NCBI GenBank assembly: GCA_038253885.1
Contig: JBBSGP010000009.1
Span: 1 to 64,000 of the forward strand
Length of the DNA: 64,000 bases
Reading direction: 5' to 3'
Source: JALZAQ01 sp038253885
Lineage (GTDB): Bacteria > Gemmatimonadota > Gemmatimonadetes > Gemmatimonadales > Gemmatimonadaceae
The position numbers were made by a program, and so were the translations under genes. A model generated the notes under the pieces. That model was given only the letters and a program-made list of their open reading frames with translations, made no database searches and was not told the origin of the DNA. This document shows positions 17,731 through 25,224 of this stretch, one piece after another. Numbering within the stretch: position 1 is the stretch's first letter; every line of letters begins with the position of its first letter.

Positions 17731-18082
17731 CGGTAGAGACGAGCAGGGTCCGTGCGGTGGCGAGTCGCTCTCCACTGTCGGCATTCAGCAGCACGTAGTC
17801 GAAGGTCAGCGAGCGGGATCCGACATCGGTGAGCAGGGTCTCGACGCGGATCCGATCGTCGTACCGAGCCGGTGCACGGTAGCGAACGCTCGCTTCCGCC
17901 ACCGTCAGCAAGATGCCGGAACGCTCGATGTCACGGTAGCTGCTGCCGAGCGAGCGGATGTGCTCGGTGCGCCCCAGCTCGCACCAGACAAGATAGTTGG
18001 GATGATAGGCGACGCCCATCCTGTCGGTCTCGCCGTAGCGGACGCGCAGCTCGACGATGTGGGGCGGGGGGGTAGCAGTCAC
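17654..18082 (-). CDS. YbgC/4HBT-type acyl-CoA thioesterase
   Basis: A 142-aa hot-dog-fold thioesterase. The motif VRYGETDRMGVAYHPNYLVWCE contains the catalytic Asp region of the YbgC/4-hydroxybenzoyl-CoA family. It is followed by VAEASVRYRAPARYDDRIRVET and DSGERLATARTLLV. GTG 18082 overlaps the pduL stop as GTGA. The position inside the operon with an acylating aldehyde dehydrogenase and PduL suggests it may hydrolyse an acyl-CoA linked to that pathway. YbgC homologues also sit with Tol-Pal genes, so an envelope role is the alternative. Confidence 0.88.
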   Translation of the reverse strand: MTATPPPHIVELRVRYGETDRMGVAYHPNYLVWCELGRTEHIRSLGSSYRDIERSGILLTVAEASVRYRAPARYDDRIRVETLLTDVGSRSLTFDYVLLNADSGERLATARTLLVSTDAGGRVRVMPAELRATLARAAEGRA

Positions 18083-19149
18083 GGCCGTGAGGCAGGGGGC
18101 AGGATACCGAGCGCACCCGCGCGGTCCCGTGCGCTCGGGGTCAGAATCGCGCCGGCCGGGACGGTCTGTCCGGCACGAGCCAATGCCAGAACATCGCGCT
18201 CGGTCACGAGCGTGCGACGACGAGCCGGCGCGCTGTGCCACGTCAGAATGGTCGCGACATCGCCGCTGCGCACGCCGGCCGCCAGCGCTTCGTCGGCATC
18301 GAGATGTAGCTCGGTCGCGTGGGTCGGACCGGAGCGGACGAGAACCCCGTGCAAGGTGAGGGCGCGGGCGTCAGTGCCGCATCGGACGTCGAGCGTGTCG
18401 CCATCCCGCAGCCCCCAGCGCGTCGCGTCGGTGGCGGAGAGGTGCAGATGGCGGGCGGCGACGATGACCCCGCGCTCGAGCGCCACCGATCCGGCTGGCC
18501 CGCCGAGTGCCACACCACCCACAGAGTCGGTAAGCGATCCCGACGCCAAGACCGGAGCCGATATTCCGAGACGGCGACAGTCCGAGAGCGACAACTCGAG
18601 TTGTGTATCGCCGCGCGCCGGTCCAACGACGCGCACACTCTCGATGCGGCCGGATGGCCCGGTGACGCTCACGGATTCGGCGGCCGCGAACTGTCCCGGC
18701 TGCGCGAGTGGCCGGTCGACCGTGGGAGCGTCGGTGCCGAAGAGCAGCTTGAAATGCGATGCCGAAAGGTGGAGGTGGTGGTTGGAGACTCCGACCTTCA
18801 CCTCGATCGCTGGGGCGCCGCGCCCGCGAAGGCGCCCCTCATGCGTCACCCGTCCGTGCGGTCCGATCTCGCGCGGTGCGCCGCGCCCGGCGGCCGCGGC
18901 TCTGACGGCGATGGTCAGCTCGCCCGTCGCAACCCGCCGCCTGGGCGCGCCGCCAGCGCTGCCGGGCGCCACGTCGCCCAAGTCGAGCGCCGCCCCGCTC
19001 CAGAGCGGTGCCTCGCCGCCCCGAACAGACGGCTCGGGACGCACCGGAGTGGAAAGCCACGGTGCGCCGCGCGGCGCGGAAGGATCCCGCCGCGCGAGAA
19101 GCGACTGCGCGATCATCGCCGCCAGCCGGTCCAGCTCGTTCTCGGTCAA
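18079..19149 (-). CDS. pduL: PduL-type phosphotransacylase (microcompartment-associated)
   Basis: Converts an acyl-CoA to acyl-phosphate, recycling CoA inside a microcompartment. The 356-aa protein carries both PduL half-barrels: VKVGVSNHHLHLS (about residues 117-129) and IVAARHLHLSATD, plus THATELHLDADEA, giving the histidine set that binds zinc. A short amphipathic N-terminal helix (ENELDRLAAMIAQSLLA) followed by a Pro/Gly/Ala-rich linker looks like an encapsulation peptide. It is longer than typical PduL (about 210 aa) because of this linker. It overlaps the aldehyde dehydrogenase stop, so the two are coupled. Confidence 0.92.
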   Translation of the reverse strand: MTENELDRLAAMIAQSLLARRDPSAPRGAPWLSTPVRPEPSVRGGEAPLWSGAALDLGDVAPGSAGGAPRRRVATGELTIAVRAAAAGRGAPREIGPHGRVTHEGRLRGRGAPAIEVKVGVSNHHLHLSASHFKLLFGTDAPTVDRPLAQPGQFAAAESVSVTGPSGRIESVRVVGPARGDTQLELSLSDCRRLGISAPVLASGSLTDSVGGVALGGPAGSVALERGVIVAARHLHLSATDATRWGLRDGDTLDVRCGTDARALTLHGVLVRSGPTHATELHLDADEALAAGVRSGDVATILTWHSAPARRRTLVTERDVLALARAGQTVPAGAILTPSARDRAGALGILPPASRP

Positions 19150-20660
19150 CTGCGTTGCGCGCGGACATCGCGCAGGAAATCGTCGACGATGCGCTGCACC
19201 TCGGCCGCCGCCAGCGGTGCCGGGAGGGGGCCGTCCGCTCGCTCGATCGGTCTCCCAGGCGCTGATCGATCCGCGTAGACAGATCGGCCGTCGCGACGGA
19301 GCGGATCCTCGTACCTCCGGATCTCATAACCGAGCCGCTTGATGTTGATCAGATGCAACGGCGTCACGTTGTCGGACGTGCTGCTGCCTCCCCACGCGCC
19401 CGGTCCGAGAGTCATCGCCGGCGCGAAGCCGGTGGTATAGCCGACCGCTCCGATGGACGTATTGCTGTTGACGACGATGCGAAACGCCGGCTTCTCGAGA
19501 AAGAACTGCTGGATCACGTGGGAGTCCTCGCAGTGGAGACCGAGCGAGTGACCGATTCCGCCATAACGGAGCTGCTCGATGGCACGCTGGCAGCAGCGCT
19601 CCCACCCATCCTCGACGAAGAAGCCCAGAACAGGGGAGAGCTTCTCGCGACTCAGCGGATCCTCGCGGCCGGTCTTCTTCAGATCCACGATCAGCAGCTT
19701 GGCGTCGGGGGCAATGGAGAAGCCGGCGAGCGTCGCGATTTGCTGCGGCTGCTTGCCGACGATCTCGGGATTGATCCCCTTCCCCGAAGGAGGGATCATC
19801 ACCCGCTCGAGGGCGCGCTTCTCCTCGGGCGAGCAGAAATGCCCCCGCTCCGCCCGAAAGCGCTCGCGCACCCGCTGCTCGACGGGGGCATCACAGATGC
19901 ACGAGTTCTCGGCCGAGCAGAGGACGCCGGCGTCGAACGTCTTACCATCGACGATGTCCGCCACCGCTTTGTCGATCCGTGCCGTCCGCTCGATGATGGC
20001 GGGCACGTTGCCGGGACCGACACCGTACGCCGGCTTTCCGGAGGTGTAGGCGCTCCGCACCATATCGCTGCCGCCGGTCGCCAGAATGATTGCCGTCTGC
20101 TTGTGTCGCATGAGCGCCAGCGTTCCGTCGAGCGTCGGCGTCGTCATGCAGAGGATGAGACCCGCGGGAGCGCCGGCGGCGGTGGCGGCCTCGTCCATGA
20201 CCTTCGCGCTCTCCACCGTGCAGCGTACCGCACGCGGATGCGGCGACATCACGATCGCGTTGCGGGCCTTGATCGCGATGAGTCCCTTGTAGATCGCGGT
20301 CGATGTCGGATTCGTGGTCGGGATGATTGCGGCCACGACGCCCATCGGCACCGCCAGCTCCTGCACCCGGCGCTCCCGATCCTCGCGCAGGATGCCCACC
20401 GTCCTGAGGGGGAGGATGTAATCGAGCAGGATCTCCGACGAGAAGCGGTTCTTGATGATCTTGTGCTCGTAGACGCCCATGGCGGTCTCATCGACTGCCA
20501 GCCGCGCCAGGCGCTCGGCATTGCGGGAACAGGCACTCCCGACGGCACGGACGACGGCATCCACCTGCTCCTGCGACGCACGCGCAAACGCGGACTGGGC
20601 CGCGGCGGCGCGGGCAACCAAGTCGCGCGCTTCCTGGATGCTCCGGAGATCCGCGTCCAC
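19146..20660 (-). CDS. CoA-acylating aldehyde dehydrogenase, microcompartment-type (PduP/EutE-like)
   Basis: Oxidises an aldehyde to acyl-CoA with NAD+. In the 504-aa protein the catalytic Cys is C248 in TFDAGVLCSAENSC, with NAD-binding elements PTTNPTSTAIYKGL and ATGGSDMVRSAYTSG. The C-terminal tail (about 465-504) has a linker and an amphipathic helix (AEVQRIVDDFLRDVRAQ) that resembles an encapsulation peptide for loading into a BMC shell. It is flanked by shell-protein genes and pduL on the same strand. The aldehyde substrate (acetaldehyde, propionaldehyde or lactaldehyde) cannot be told from the sequence. Confidence 0.92.
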   Translation of the reverse strand: MDADLRSIQEARDLVARAAAAQSAFARASQEQVDAVVRAVGSACSRNAERLARLAVDETAMGVYEHKIIKNRFSSEILLDYILPLRTVGILREDRERRVQELAVPMGVVAAIIPTTNPTSTAIYKGLIAIKARNAIVMSPHPRAVRCTVESAKVMDEAATAAGAPAGLILCMTTPTLDGTLALMRHKQTAIILATGGSDMVRSAYTSGKPAYGVGPGNVPAIIERTARIDKAVADIVDGKTFDAGVLCSAENSCICDAPVEQRVRERFRAERGHFCSPEEKRALERVMIPPSGKGINPEIVGKQPQQIATLAGFSIAPDAKLLIVDLKKTGREDPLSREKLSPVLGFFVEDGWERCCQRAIEQLRYGGIGHSLGLHCEDSHVIQQFFLEKPAFRIVVNSNTSIGAVGYTTGFAPAMTLGPGAWGGSSTSDNVTPLHLINIKRLGYEIRRYEDPLRRDGRSVYADRSAPGRPIERADGPLPAPLAAAEVQRIVDDFLRDVRAQRS

Positions 20661-20678
20661 GCGAGTCGGCGCCCGCGA

Positions 20679-21158
20679 CTATGCGTTCAGGGCGCGGAAG
20701 GCGTCGAGAAGCTCCTCGCGCCCGGCGCGCGCGATCTCACGTCCCTTGATCGGGAAGTTGGGGATGCGCCGCGCCATCGCGCGCAGGTCGACCACCTTCG
20801 CTTCGGTCAGACGCTCGACATCGAAGGGCGGACCCCCGACGGAGCCGGTGCTGCGAGCGGATCCTCCCCCTTGCTCGTCCTCGTCTCCCTCGATCCGGTC
20901 GAGCTGGGCATGTGGTCTGGGGATCACGTGACTCGAGACCAGCTGACCCACGCGCTTGGCGGCCGCAGATCCGGCGTCCACCGCCGATCGCACTGCGGCC
21001 ACGTCGCCGCCGAACATCACGGTGACGAGTCCGGCGTCCGCTCGCTCCTGCCCGAGCAGATCCACGTCCGCCGCTTTCAGTCCGGCATCGGCCGCCTCGA
21101 TGGCACCGACGAGCCCCTTCGTCTCGACCAGGCCGAGGGCCCGAGCACTCCACGTCAT
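20679..21158 (-). CDS. BMC-domain shell protein with C-terminal extension
   Basis: A 159-aa microcompartment shell protein. Residues about 5-90 form one BMC (pfam00936-type) domain: ALGLVETKGLVGAIEAADAG, VTVMFGGDVAAVRSAVDAG and SHVIPRPH. The pore-loop region (ERADAGLV) differs from the usual K-x-G-x-G. After a Gly/Ser-rich linker (EQGGGSARSTGS), about 45 residues form a helical module (FDVERLTEAKVVDLRAMARR, then NFPIKGREIARAGREELLD) that might bind cargo or other proteins. ATG 21158 follows directly on the first shell gene. Confidence 0.92.
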   Translation of the reverse strand: MTWSARALGLVETKGLVGAIEAADAGLKAADVDLLGQERADAGLVTVMFGGDVAAVRSAVDAGSAAAKRVGQLVSSHVIPRPHAQLDRIEGDEDEQGGGSARSTGSVGGPPFDVERLTEAKVVDLRAMARRIPNFPIKGREIARAGREELLDAFRALNA

Positions 21159-21159
21159 C

Positions 21160-21450
21160 TCAACCGTTATCCGGCGGTCCGGCGGGGATGATCAGATCGA
21201 GATCGTTGTGGGGGCGGGGAATGACGTGAACGCTCACCAGCTCTCCGACGCGCTCCGCGGCTGCCGCTCCGGCGTCGGTCGCCGCCTTCACCGCGCCGAC
21301 ATCGCCTCGCACCATCACCGTGACGTACCCGCCGCCAACTTTCTCTTTGCCGACGAGCCGGACATTCGCCGCCTTCACCATCGCGTCGGCCGCCTCGATG
21401 GCTCCGACGAGTCCCTTTGTCTCGATCAGCCCGAGCGCGTTCTGGGGCAT
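21160..21450 (-). CDS. BMC-H hexameric shell protein (PduA/CcmK-like)
   Basis: A 96-aa single-BMC-domain protein forming the hexameric tiles of a bacterial microcompartment facet. It shows ALGLIETKGLVGAIEAADAM, the pore segment KVGGGY (37-42), VTVMVRGDVGAVKAATDAG and VHVIPRPHND. It is of the canonical PduA length. ATG 21450 has a GGAGGAAGA ribosome-binding site. It is the first gene of the microcompartment operon, downstream of a probable promoter and divergent from lpxH. Confidence 0.95.
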   Translation of the reverse strand: MPQNALGLIETKGLVGAIEAADAMVKAANVRLVGKEKVGGGYVTVMVRGDVGAVKAATDAGAAAAERVGELVSVHVIPRPHNDLDLIIPAGPPDNG

Positions 21451-21481
21451 TCTTCCTCCATAAGTGGTAGCACCAAGCGCT

Positions 21482-21510
21482 AGAATGGATGCTCCCGGTT
21501 CGTTTGTAAA
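21482..21510 (-). promoter_or_regulatory. probable promoter of the microcompartment operon
   Basis: The minus strand has TTTACA (21505-21510), a 17-bp spacer and CATTCT (21482-21487), about 32 bp upstream of the first shell gene. The match is moderate. Its position, in the short divergent region with lpxH, makes it the best candidate. Confidence 0.5.
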
Positions 21511-21538
21511 GAGCGATGGACGCGGCTAGAATGTGCGC

Positions 21539-22321
21539 ATGCTCTCACCGCCGTGCTACGTGATCTCGGATACGCATCTGGGCCTCGACTCGGTCGCACT
21601 GGAGCGGCAGGTCGCGGCCTTCCTGCGGCATCTGCACGGGCGCGCGGAATCACTCCTCATCAACGGCGACCTTTTCGACTTCTGGTTCGAGTGGCGCTCG
21701 GTCGTGCCGCGCGGAAATTTTCGCACCCTCGGTGCCCTGGCAGAGCTGCGCGACGGGGGTGTCGAGGTTGTCATGATCGGAGGAAACCACGATTGCTGGG
21801 GCGGCGACGTCCTGAGGAAGGACGTCGGGCTGTCGTTTCATCTCGGCGAGTGGGATGGAATCCTGGGCGGATGGCGAGCGCACGTGGAGCATGGCGACGG
21901 GCTGCGGCCCGCGGCCGATCGAAGGTACCGGATGCTCCGGCGCGTGCTCCGGCATCGGTTCTCAGTCGCGGCTTTTCGCCTCATGCACCCCGACTGGGGC
22001 ACGCGGTTGGCCCGAGGCAGCTCCAGAGTGAGCCGAGCGCACCAACCAGCTGACGAAGGCGAGGGACTTCGCCGCATCGCCCATCAGCGGCTCGCCGAGA
22101 ACCCCGAGACCGAGCTCGTCATCTTTGGTCACTCGCATCGCGCCACGCTCGAGCGCGGAGAGCATGGCGTGTATGCAAACCCTGGTTCGTGGCTCGACGC
22201 CCCGGCGTTTCTGCTGGTGCGACCGGACAGGATCGAGCTGCGGAGCTGGAGCGGATCACCCGAGGGTGATCTTCTCCACGCGATCGATCGCCGACCCGAG
22301 GAACCGCTGGCCCAGACGTAA
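21539..22321 (+). CDS. lpxH: UDP-2,3-diacylglucosamine diphosphatase, LpxH-like metallophosphoesterase
   Basis: A calcineurin-type phosphoesterase likely acting in lipid A synthesis. The 260-aa protein contains ISDTHLG (metal ligands D11, H13), NGDLFDFWFEW, GGNHDCWGG, EHGDGL and FGHSHRA, the full set of LpxH-type motifs. ATG 21539 is preferred; a GTG two codons upstream is the alternative. The 3' end overlaps the convergent murI gene by 66 bp. Other UDP-sugar or nucleotide phosphoesterase roles are possible. Confidence 0.85.
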   Translation: MLSPPCYVISDTHLGLDSVALERQVAAFLRHLHGRAESLLINGDLFDFWFEWRSVVPRGNFRTLGALAELRDGGVEVVMIGGNHDCWGGDVLRKDVGLSFHLGEWDGILGGWRAHVEHGDGLRPAADRRYRMLRRVLRHRFSVAAFRLMHPDWGTRLARGSSRVSRAHQPADEGEGLRRIAHQRLAENPETELVIFGHSHRATLERGEHGVYANPGSWLDAPAFLLVRPDRIELRSWSGSPEGDLLHAIDRRPEEPLAQT

Positions 22322-23080
22322 GAACTGGTCGGGAGCGTCGGAGGCGATGAAGCGATGCGCCCCTCGACCTTCCAGCGACGCTCGCAATCCGCGCGCGTCG
22401 AGAACGCGAGCGGTCTCGGCAGCCGTTTCGCGTGCGCTGTCGATGAGCTGAACGGCGATGCCGATCGTCTCGGAGAGAACTCCCTTGAGGAGGGGATAGT
22501 GCGTGCACCCCAGCACGAGGGCATCCACCGCCTCGCGGGAGAGTGGCTCCAGGTACTCGCGCGCGATGAGGCGAGTCGCCTCTGTATCGAGCCAGCCCTC
22601 CTCCACGAGCGGGACGAGCAGCGGACAGGCACGAACGACAATGTGCGCATCAGGCAGCAGGGTCCGGATCGCGCGTTCGTACGCGCCTGATGCGATGGTC
22701 CCGGCCGTCCCGATGACGCCGATGCGGCCGGTCGTACTCGCACTGACGGCCGCGCGGGCGCCAGGCTCCACCACGCCGAGCACGGGAACACTCTCGCGCG
22801 CCTGGAGTTCCGGTAGGGCATGGGCGGTCGCGGTATTGCACGCCACGACGATCGCCTTCACTCCTTCGGCCGTCAGAAAGTCGGCAATCTCTCGGCTGTA
22901 GCGGCGTACCGTGTCGGGACTCTTCGGCCCGTACGGCACGCGCGCCGTGTCACCGAAGTAGATGATGCGTTCGGTGGGAAGCTGCCGCATGATCTCGCGA
23001 ACGACCGTCAGTCCGCCGATGCCGGAGTCGAAGACCCCGATAGGCGCCGTCGTGCCCTTCCCCGCCGCGCCCGCCGTCAC
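22256..23080 (-). CDS. murI: glutamate racemase
   Basis: Makes D-glutamate for peptidoglycan. The 274-aa protein starts at GTG 23080, which overlaps the upstream stop as GTGA. Motifs: IGVFDSGIGGLTVV, the catalytic cysteine pair at C81 (ACNTATA) and C192 (LGCTHYPLL), and YFGDTARVPYG. Its length is normal for MurI. The gene converges on lpxH with overlapping 3' ends. Confidence 0.95.
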   Translation of the reverse strand: MTAGAAGKGTTAPIGVFDSGIGGLTVVREIMRQLPTERIIYFGDTARVPYGPKSPDTVRRYSREIADFLTAEGVKAIVVACNTATAHALPELQARESVPVLGVVEPGARAAVSASTTGRIGVIGTAGTIASGAYERAIRTLLPDAHIVVRACPLLVPLVEEGWLDTEATRLIAREYLEPLSREAVDALVLGCTHYPLLKGVLSETIGIAVQLIDSARETAAETARVLDARGLRASLEGRGAHRFIASDAPDQFLRLGQRFLGSAIDRVEKITLG

Positions 23081-23661
23081 CACACGGTGCTCGCCGCCAG
23101 GGTGAGACCGCGTGGAGAGGGCACGAGTGAGACGTGCGCCGGCAGATCCCAGAGGTGTGCCGACACGAATGCCTCGGCGCCCGAGATGAAGTGGTTGAAG
23201 ATGAGGAGCGCCGTCCAGTCCTCCACCTGCTGCCGGCGGCTGTGCACGATCGGCACCCACGGCGATGCCGCCTTGATCAGTCGGGGCGGTATCACGCTGC
23301 TGTCCACGCCCACGACGATGCTGTCGATGCCCATCCGCTTGGCCACGCCGAGATTGTGGCGGCTCTTCACCGTCATGAAGAGCGAGGCCGCTTCGATCAG
23401 ACCGAAAGCGGTGGCGATACGGGGGCGCCCGAGCGCGAGCTGACCCAGACCCGGCAAGGCAAGGGAGCGAAGAAAGGCGCTCCGGGGAGATACCGGTGGT
23501 CCGGATGCGCTGTCGAGTGGCACGACAGGAGCCACTCTTCGAACTCCCGCGGGCGCGCCGTCGGGCAGTTGGGCCGCCAGCCGGTGCGCGCCGAGCAGAA
23601 GTCCGGCGAACAGGATCGCGACGCGGCGCGATTGGCGGGAACGTGTGGGAATCGAACCCAC
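23077..23661 (-). CDS. exported DUF5683-like protein, start overlapping tRNA-Sec
   Basis: The product is about 195 aa. A clear signal peptide (RRVAILFAGLLLGAHRLAAQ) begins just 3' of the tRNA-Sec gene. The mature part has SPRSAFLRSLALPGLGQLALG followed by hydrophobic and helical segments (FGLIEAASLFMTV, VEDWTALLIFNHFISGAEAF), a pattern like the DUF5683 family of envelope proteins of unknown role. The only canonical in-frame start before the signal peptide is GTG 23661, inside the 3' part of tRNA-Sec. The next one (a GTG around codon 42) would delete the signal peptide. The start is therefore unsettled. Confidence 0.65.
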   Translation of the reverse strand: MGSIPTRSRQSRRVAILFAGLLLGAHRLAAQLPDGAPAGVRRVAPVVPLDSASGPPVSPRSAFLRSLALPGLGQLALGRPRIATAFGLIEAASLFMTVKSRHNLGVAKRMGIDSIVVGVDSSVIPPRLIKAASPWVPIVHSRRQQVEDWTALLIFNHFISGAEAFVSAHLWDLPAHVSLVPSPRGLTLAASTVW

Positions 23662-23729
23662 CCGACCCGACGAAGTCAGGTCACACCAGTTTTGAAGACT
23701 GGGGAAGCCACCAGGCCCCATCCGCCCCC
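23633..23729 (-). tRNA. selC: tRNA-Sec (TCA), selenocysteine
   Basis: A long tRNA (97 nt with encoded CCA). The anticodon arm is CCAGT-CTTCAAA-ACTGG with anticodon TCA. A six-pair D-stem (GGGGCC/GGCTTC) with a 4-nt loop and a long variable arm (GACCTGAC-TTC-GTCGGGTC) are typical of tRNA-Sec. The T-arm is GTGGGTTCGATTCCCAC and the 3' end reads ACGTTCCC-G-CCA. It lies 5 nt after the selD stop codon, so it must be cut from the selD transcript. Confidence 0.93.
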
Positions 23730-23734
23730 ATCCG

Positions 23735-24787
23735 TCACAGAAGAACGATATCGTGCGTTGCCCGCGCGCCCACGACACCGATCTCGATTGCGCCGGGGAC
23801 GAGCGAAAGATAACGCTGCACCTCGGCCGATGGGACGGCGACGAGCAACCCGCCGGAAGTCTGCGGGTCGACCAGCAGCGCTCGCTCGACATCGTCGGTC
23901 GCGCCCCAATCCACCCGCTCCTCGAGGTACTCGGTATTCCGCTCCGCACCGCCGGTGCGCACTCCGCGCACGGCCGCGGCGCGAGCGCCCGGAAGAATCG
24001 GCACGGCCGAGACATGGATGTGAAGCGTCGCGTGGCTGGCTCGAGCGATGTGCGACCCATGACCCAACAGTCCGAACCCGGTGATGTCGGTGGCGCAGCG
24101 GACGCCGACCTCGAGAGCGGCACGGCTCGCCGTTGCGTTGAGCGTGCTCATGCTCCGGATCATCGCCCAGCGGTCCGGCTCGGGCAACTCACCCTGTTTG
24201 GCCGCGGTCGCGAGCAGACCGGTGCCGAGGGGCTTCGTCAGGATCAGGTGATCGCCCTCTCGGGCGGCCGCGTTGGTGAGCAGCCGGCGCGGGTCCGCTC
24301 GGCCGGTGACCGCGAGCCCATACTTGATCTCGCTGTCGATCACGGTGTGGCCGCCGGCGATCACGGCGCCTGCTTCATGAACCTTGTCCTGACCGCCGCG
24401 CAGGATCTCGGTGAGGACTTCGAGCGGCGGTTCGCCACCGCCCGGGAAGCCGACGATGCTCAGTGCGGTCAGAGGCTCGCCGCCCATCGCATAGACGTCC
24501 GACAGCGCATTCGCGGCGGCGATCTGCCCGAACTCGTAGGGATCGTCCACGATCGGCGCGAAAAAGTCCACCGTCTGGACCAGAGCGAGATCGTCGGACA
24601 GCAGGAACACCCCCGCGTCATCGAAGGTCTCGCGACCGACGAGAAGGCGGGGATCGGCGCCCAGGGGAAGTGGCGCGAGCACGCGCGACAGGTCTCCCGG
24701 ACCCATCTTGGACGCTCAACCGGCGCAGCGGGCGAAAGCTGTCAGCCGAAAGAGCTGTTCCCGGGTGTTGTTTCTGTCGCCGCTCAT
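23735..24787 (-). CDS. selD: selenophosphate synthase containing selenocysteine (in-frame TGA)
   Basis: Makes selenophosphate from selenide and ATP for Sec-tRNA synthesis. The frame opening at ATG 24787 (GGGAGGATCC upstream) reads 23 codons to RLTAFARCAG, then TGA (24716-24718), then ASKMGPGDLSRVL. This aligns with the conserved SelD N-terminus, where the residue after AG is Cys or Sec, so the TGA is decoded as Sec24. Downstream are LSDDLALVQTVDFFAP, ALSDVYAMGGEPLTALSI, AGGHTVIDSEIKYGL and DPQTSGGLL. A bSECIS-like hairpin follows the TGA, and tRNA-Sec follows the gene. Standard gene calling would start wrongly at 24706. Confidence 0.93.
24687..24718 (-). promoter_or_regulatory. bacterial SECIS-like hairpin after the selD UGA
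   Basis: Starting from the UGA at 24718-24716, the mRNA has an 8-nt spacer, then GATGGGTC (24707-24700), loop CGGGA and GACCTGTC (24694-24687). These pair over 8 bp, including two G-U pairs. The G-rich apical loop begins about 16 nt after the UGA, within the range of known bSECIS elements read by SelB. Confidence 0.7.
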
Positions 24788-24803
24788 GGATCCTCCCGCG
24801 CGC

Positions 24804-25190
24804 TCAGCCAGCCACGCGCGCAACGACATCGATCTCCACCAGCGCACCACGCGGCAGCGCCGCAACCTGCACCGTGGAGCGCGCCGGACGCGCATCGCCC
24901 AGCGTCTTTCCGTAGATCTCGTTCATCGTCGGAAAATCGGCGAGGTCGACCAGATAGACGGTGGTCTTCACCACATCGCCCCACATCGCTCCGGCGGCCG
25001 CGAGCACGGCGGAGAGATTCGCGAGAACCCGCTCGGTCTGCTGCACGATGCCGCCATCCATCATCTGACCTGAGGATGGATCGAGCGGGATCTGGCCGGC
25101 GGAAAAGAGAAAGCCGTTCGCGACGATGGCCTGAGAGTACGGTCCGATCGCCTTCGGCGCCTTGTCCGTGGAGATGTTTCTGAGGCTCAC
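24804..25190 (-). CDS. ridA: RidA family enamine/imine deaminase
   Basis: Hydrolyses reactive enamine/imine intermediates from PLP enzymes. The 128-aa protein matches family length when started at GTG 25190 (VSLRNISTDKAPKAIGPYSQ), with CGGAG five nt upstream. An ATG at 25250, inside fhs, is the alternative. Motifs: IGPYSQAIVANGFLFSAGQI, VVKTTVYLVDLADFPTMNEIY and the Arg-containing RPARSTVQVAALPRGALVEI active-site strand. It lies between fhs and selD on the same strand. Confidence 0.93.
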   Translation of the reverse strand: MSLRNISTDKAPKAIGPYSQAIVANGFLFSAGQIPLDPSSGQMMDGGIVQQTERVLANLSAVLAAAGAMWGDVVKTTVYLVDLADFPTMNEIYGKTLGDARPARSTVQVAALPRGALVEIDVVARVAG

Positions 25191-25224
25191 ACGCGCTCCG
25201 GAAGAGGAGGACAGCTCGGCACGA

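Noticed and set aside
19353..21191. 612-codon plus-strand frame opposite the aldehyde dehydrogenase and shell genes
   Set aside because: Antisense to well-supported BMC genes; composition (His/Arg/Asp-rich) and lack of motifs mark it as a shadow.
24131..24706. selD starting at ATG 24706
   Set aside because: This start removes the conserved Cys/Sec loop. The upstream frame with TGA24, a ribosome-binding site and a bSECIS-like hairpin is better supported.
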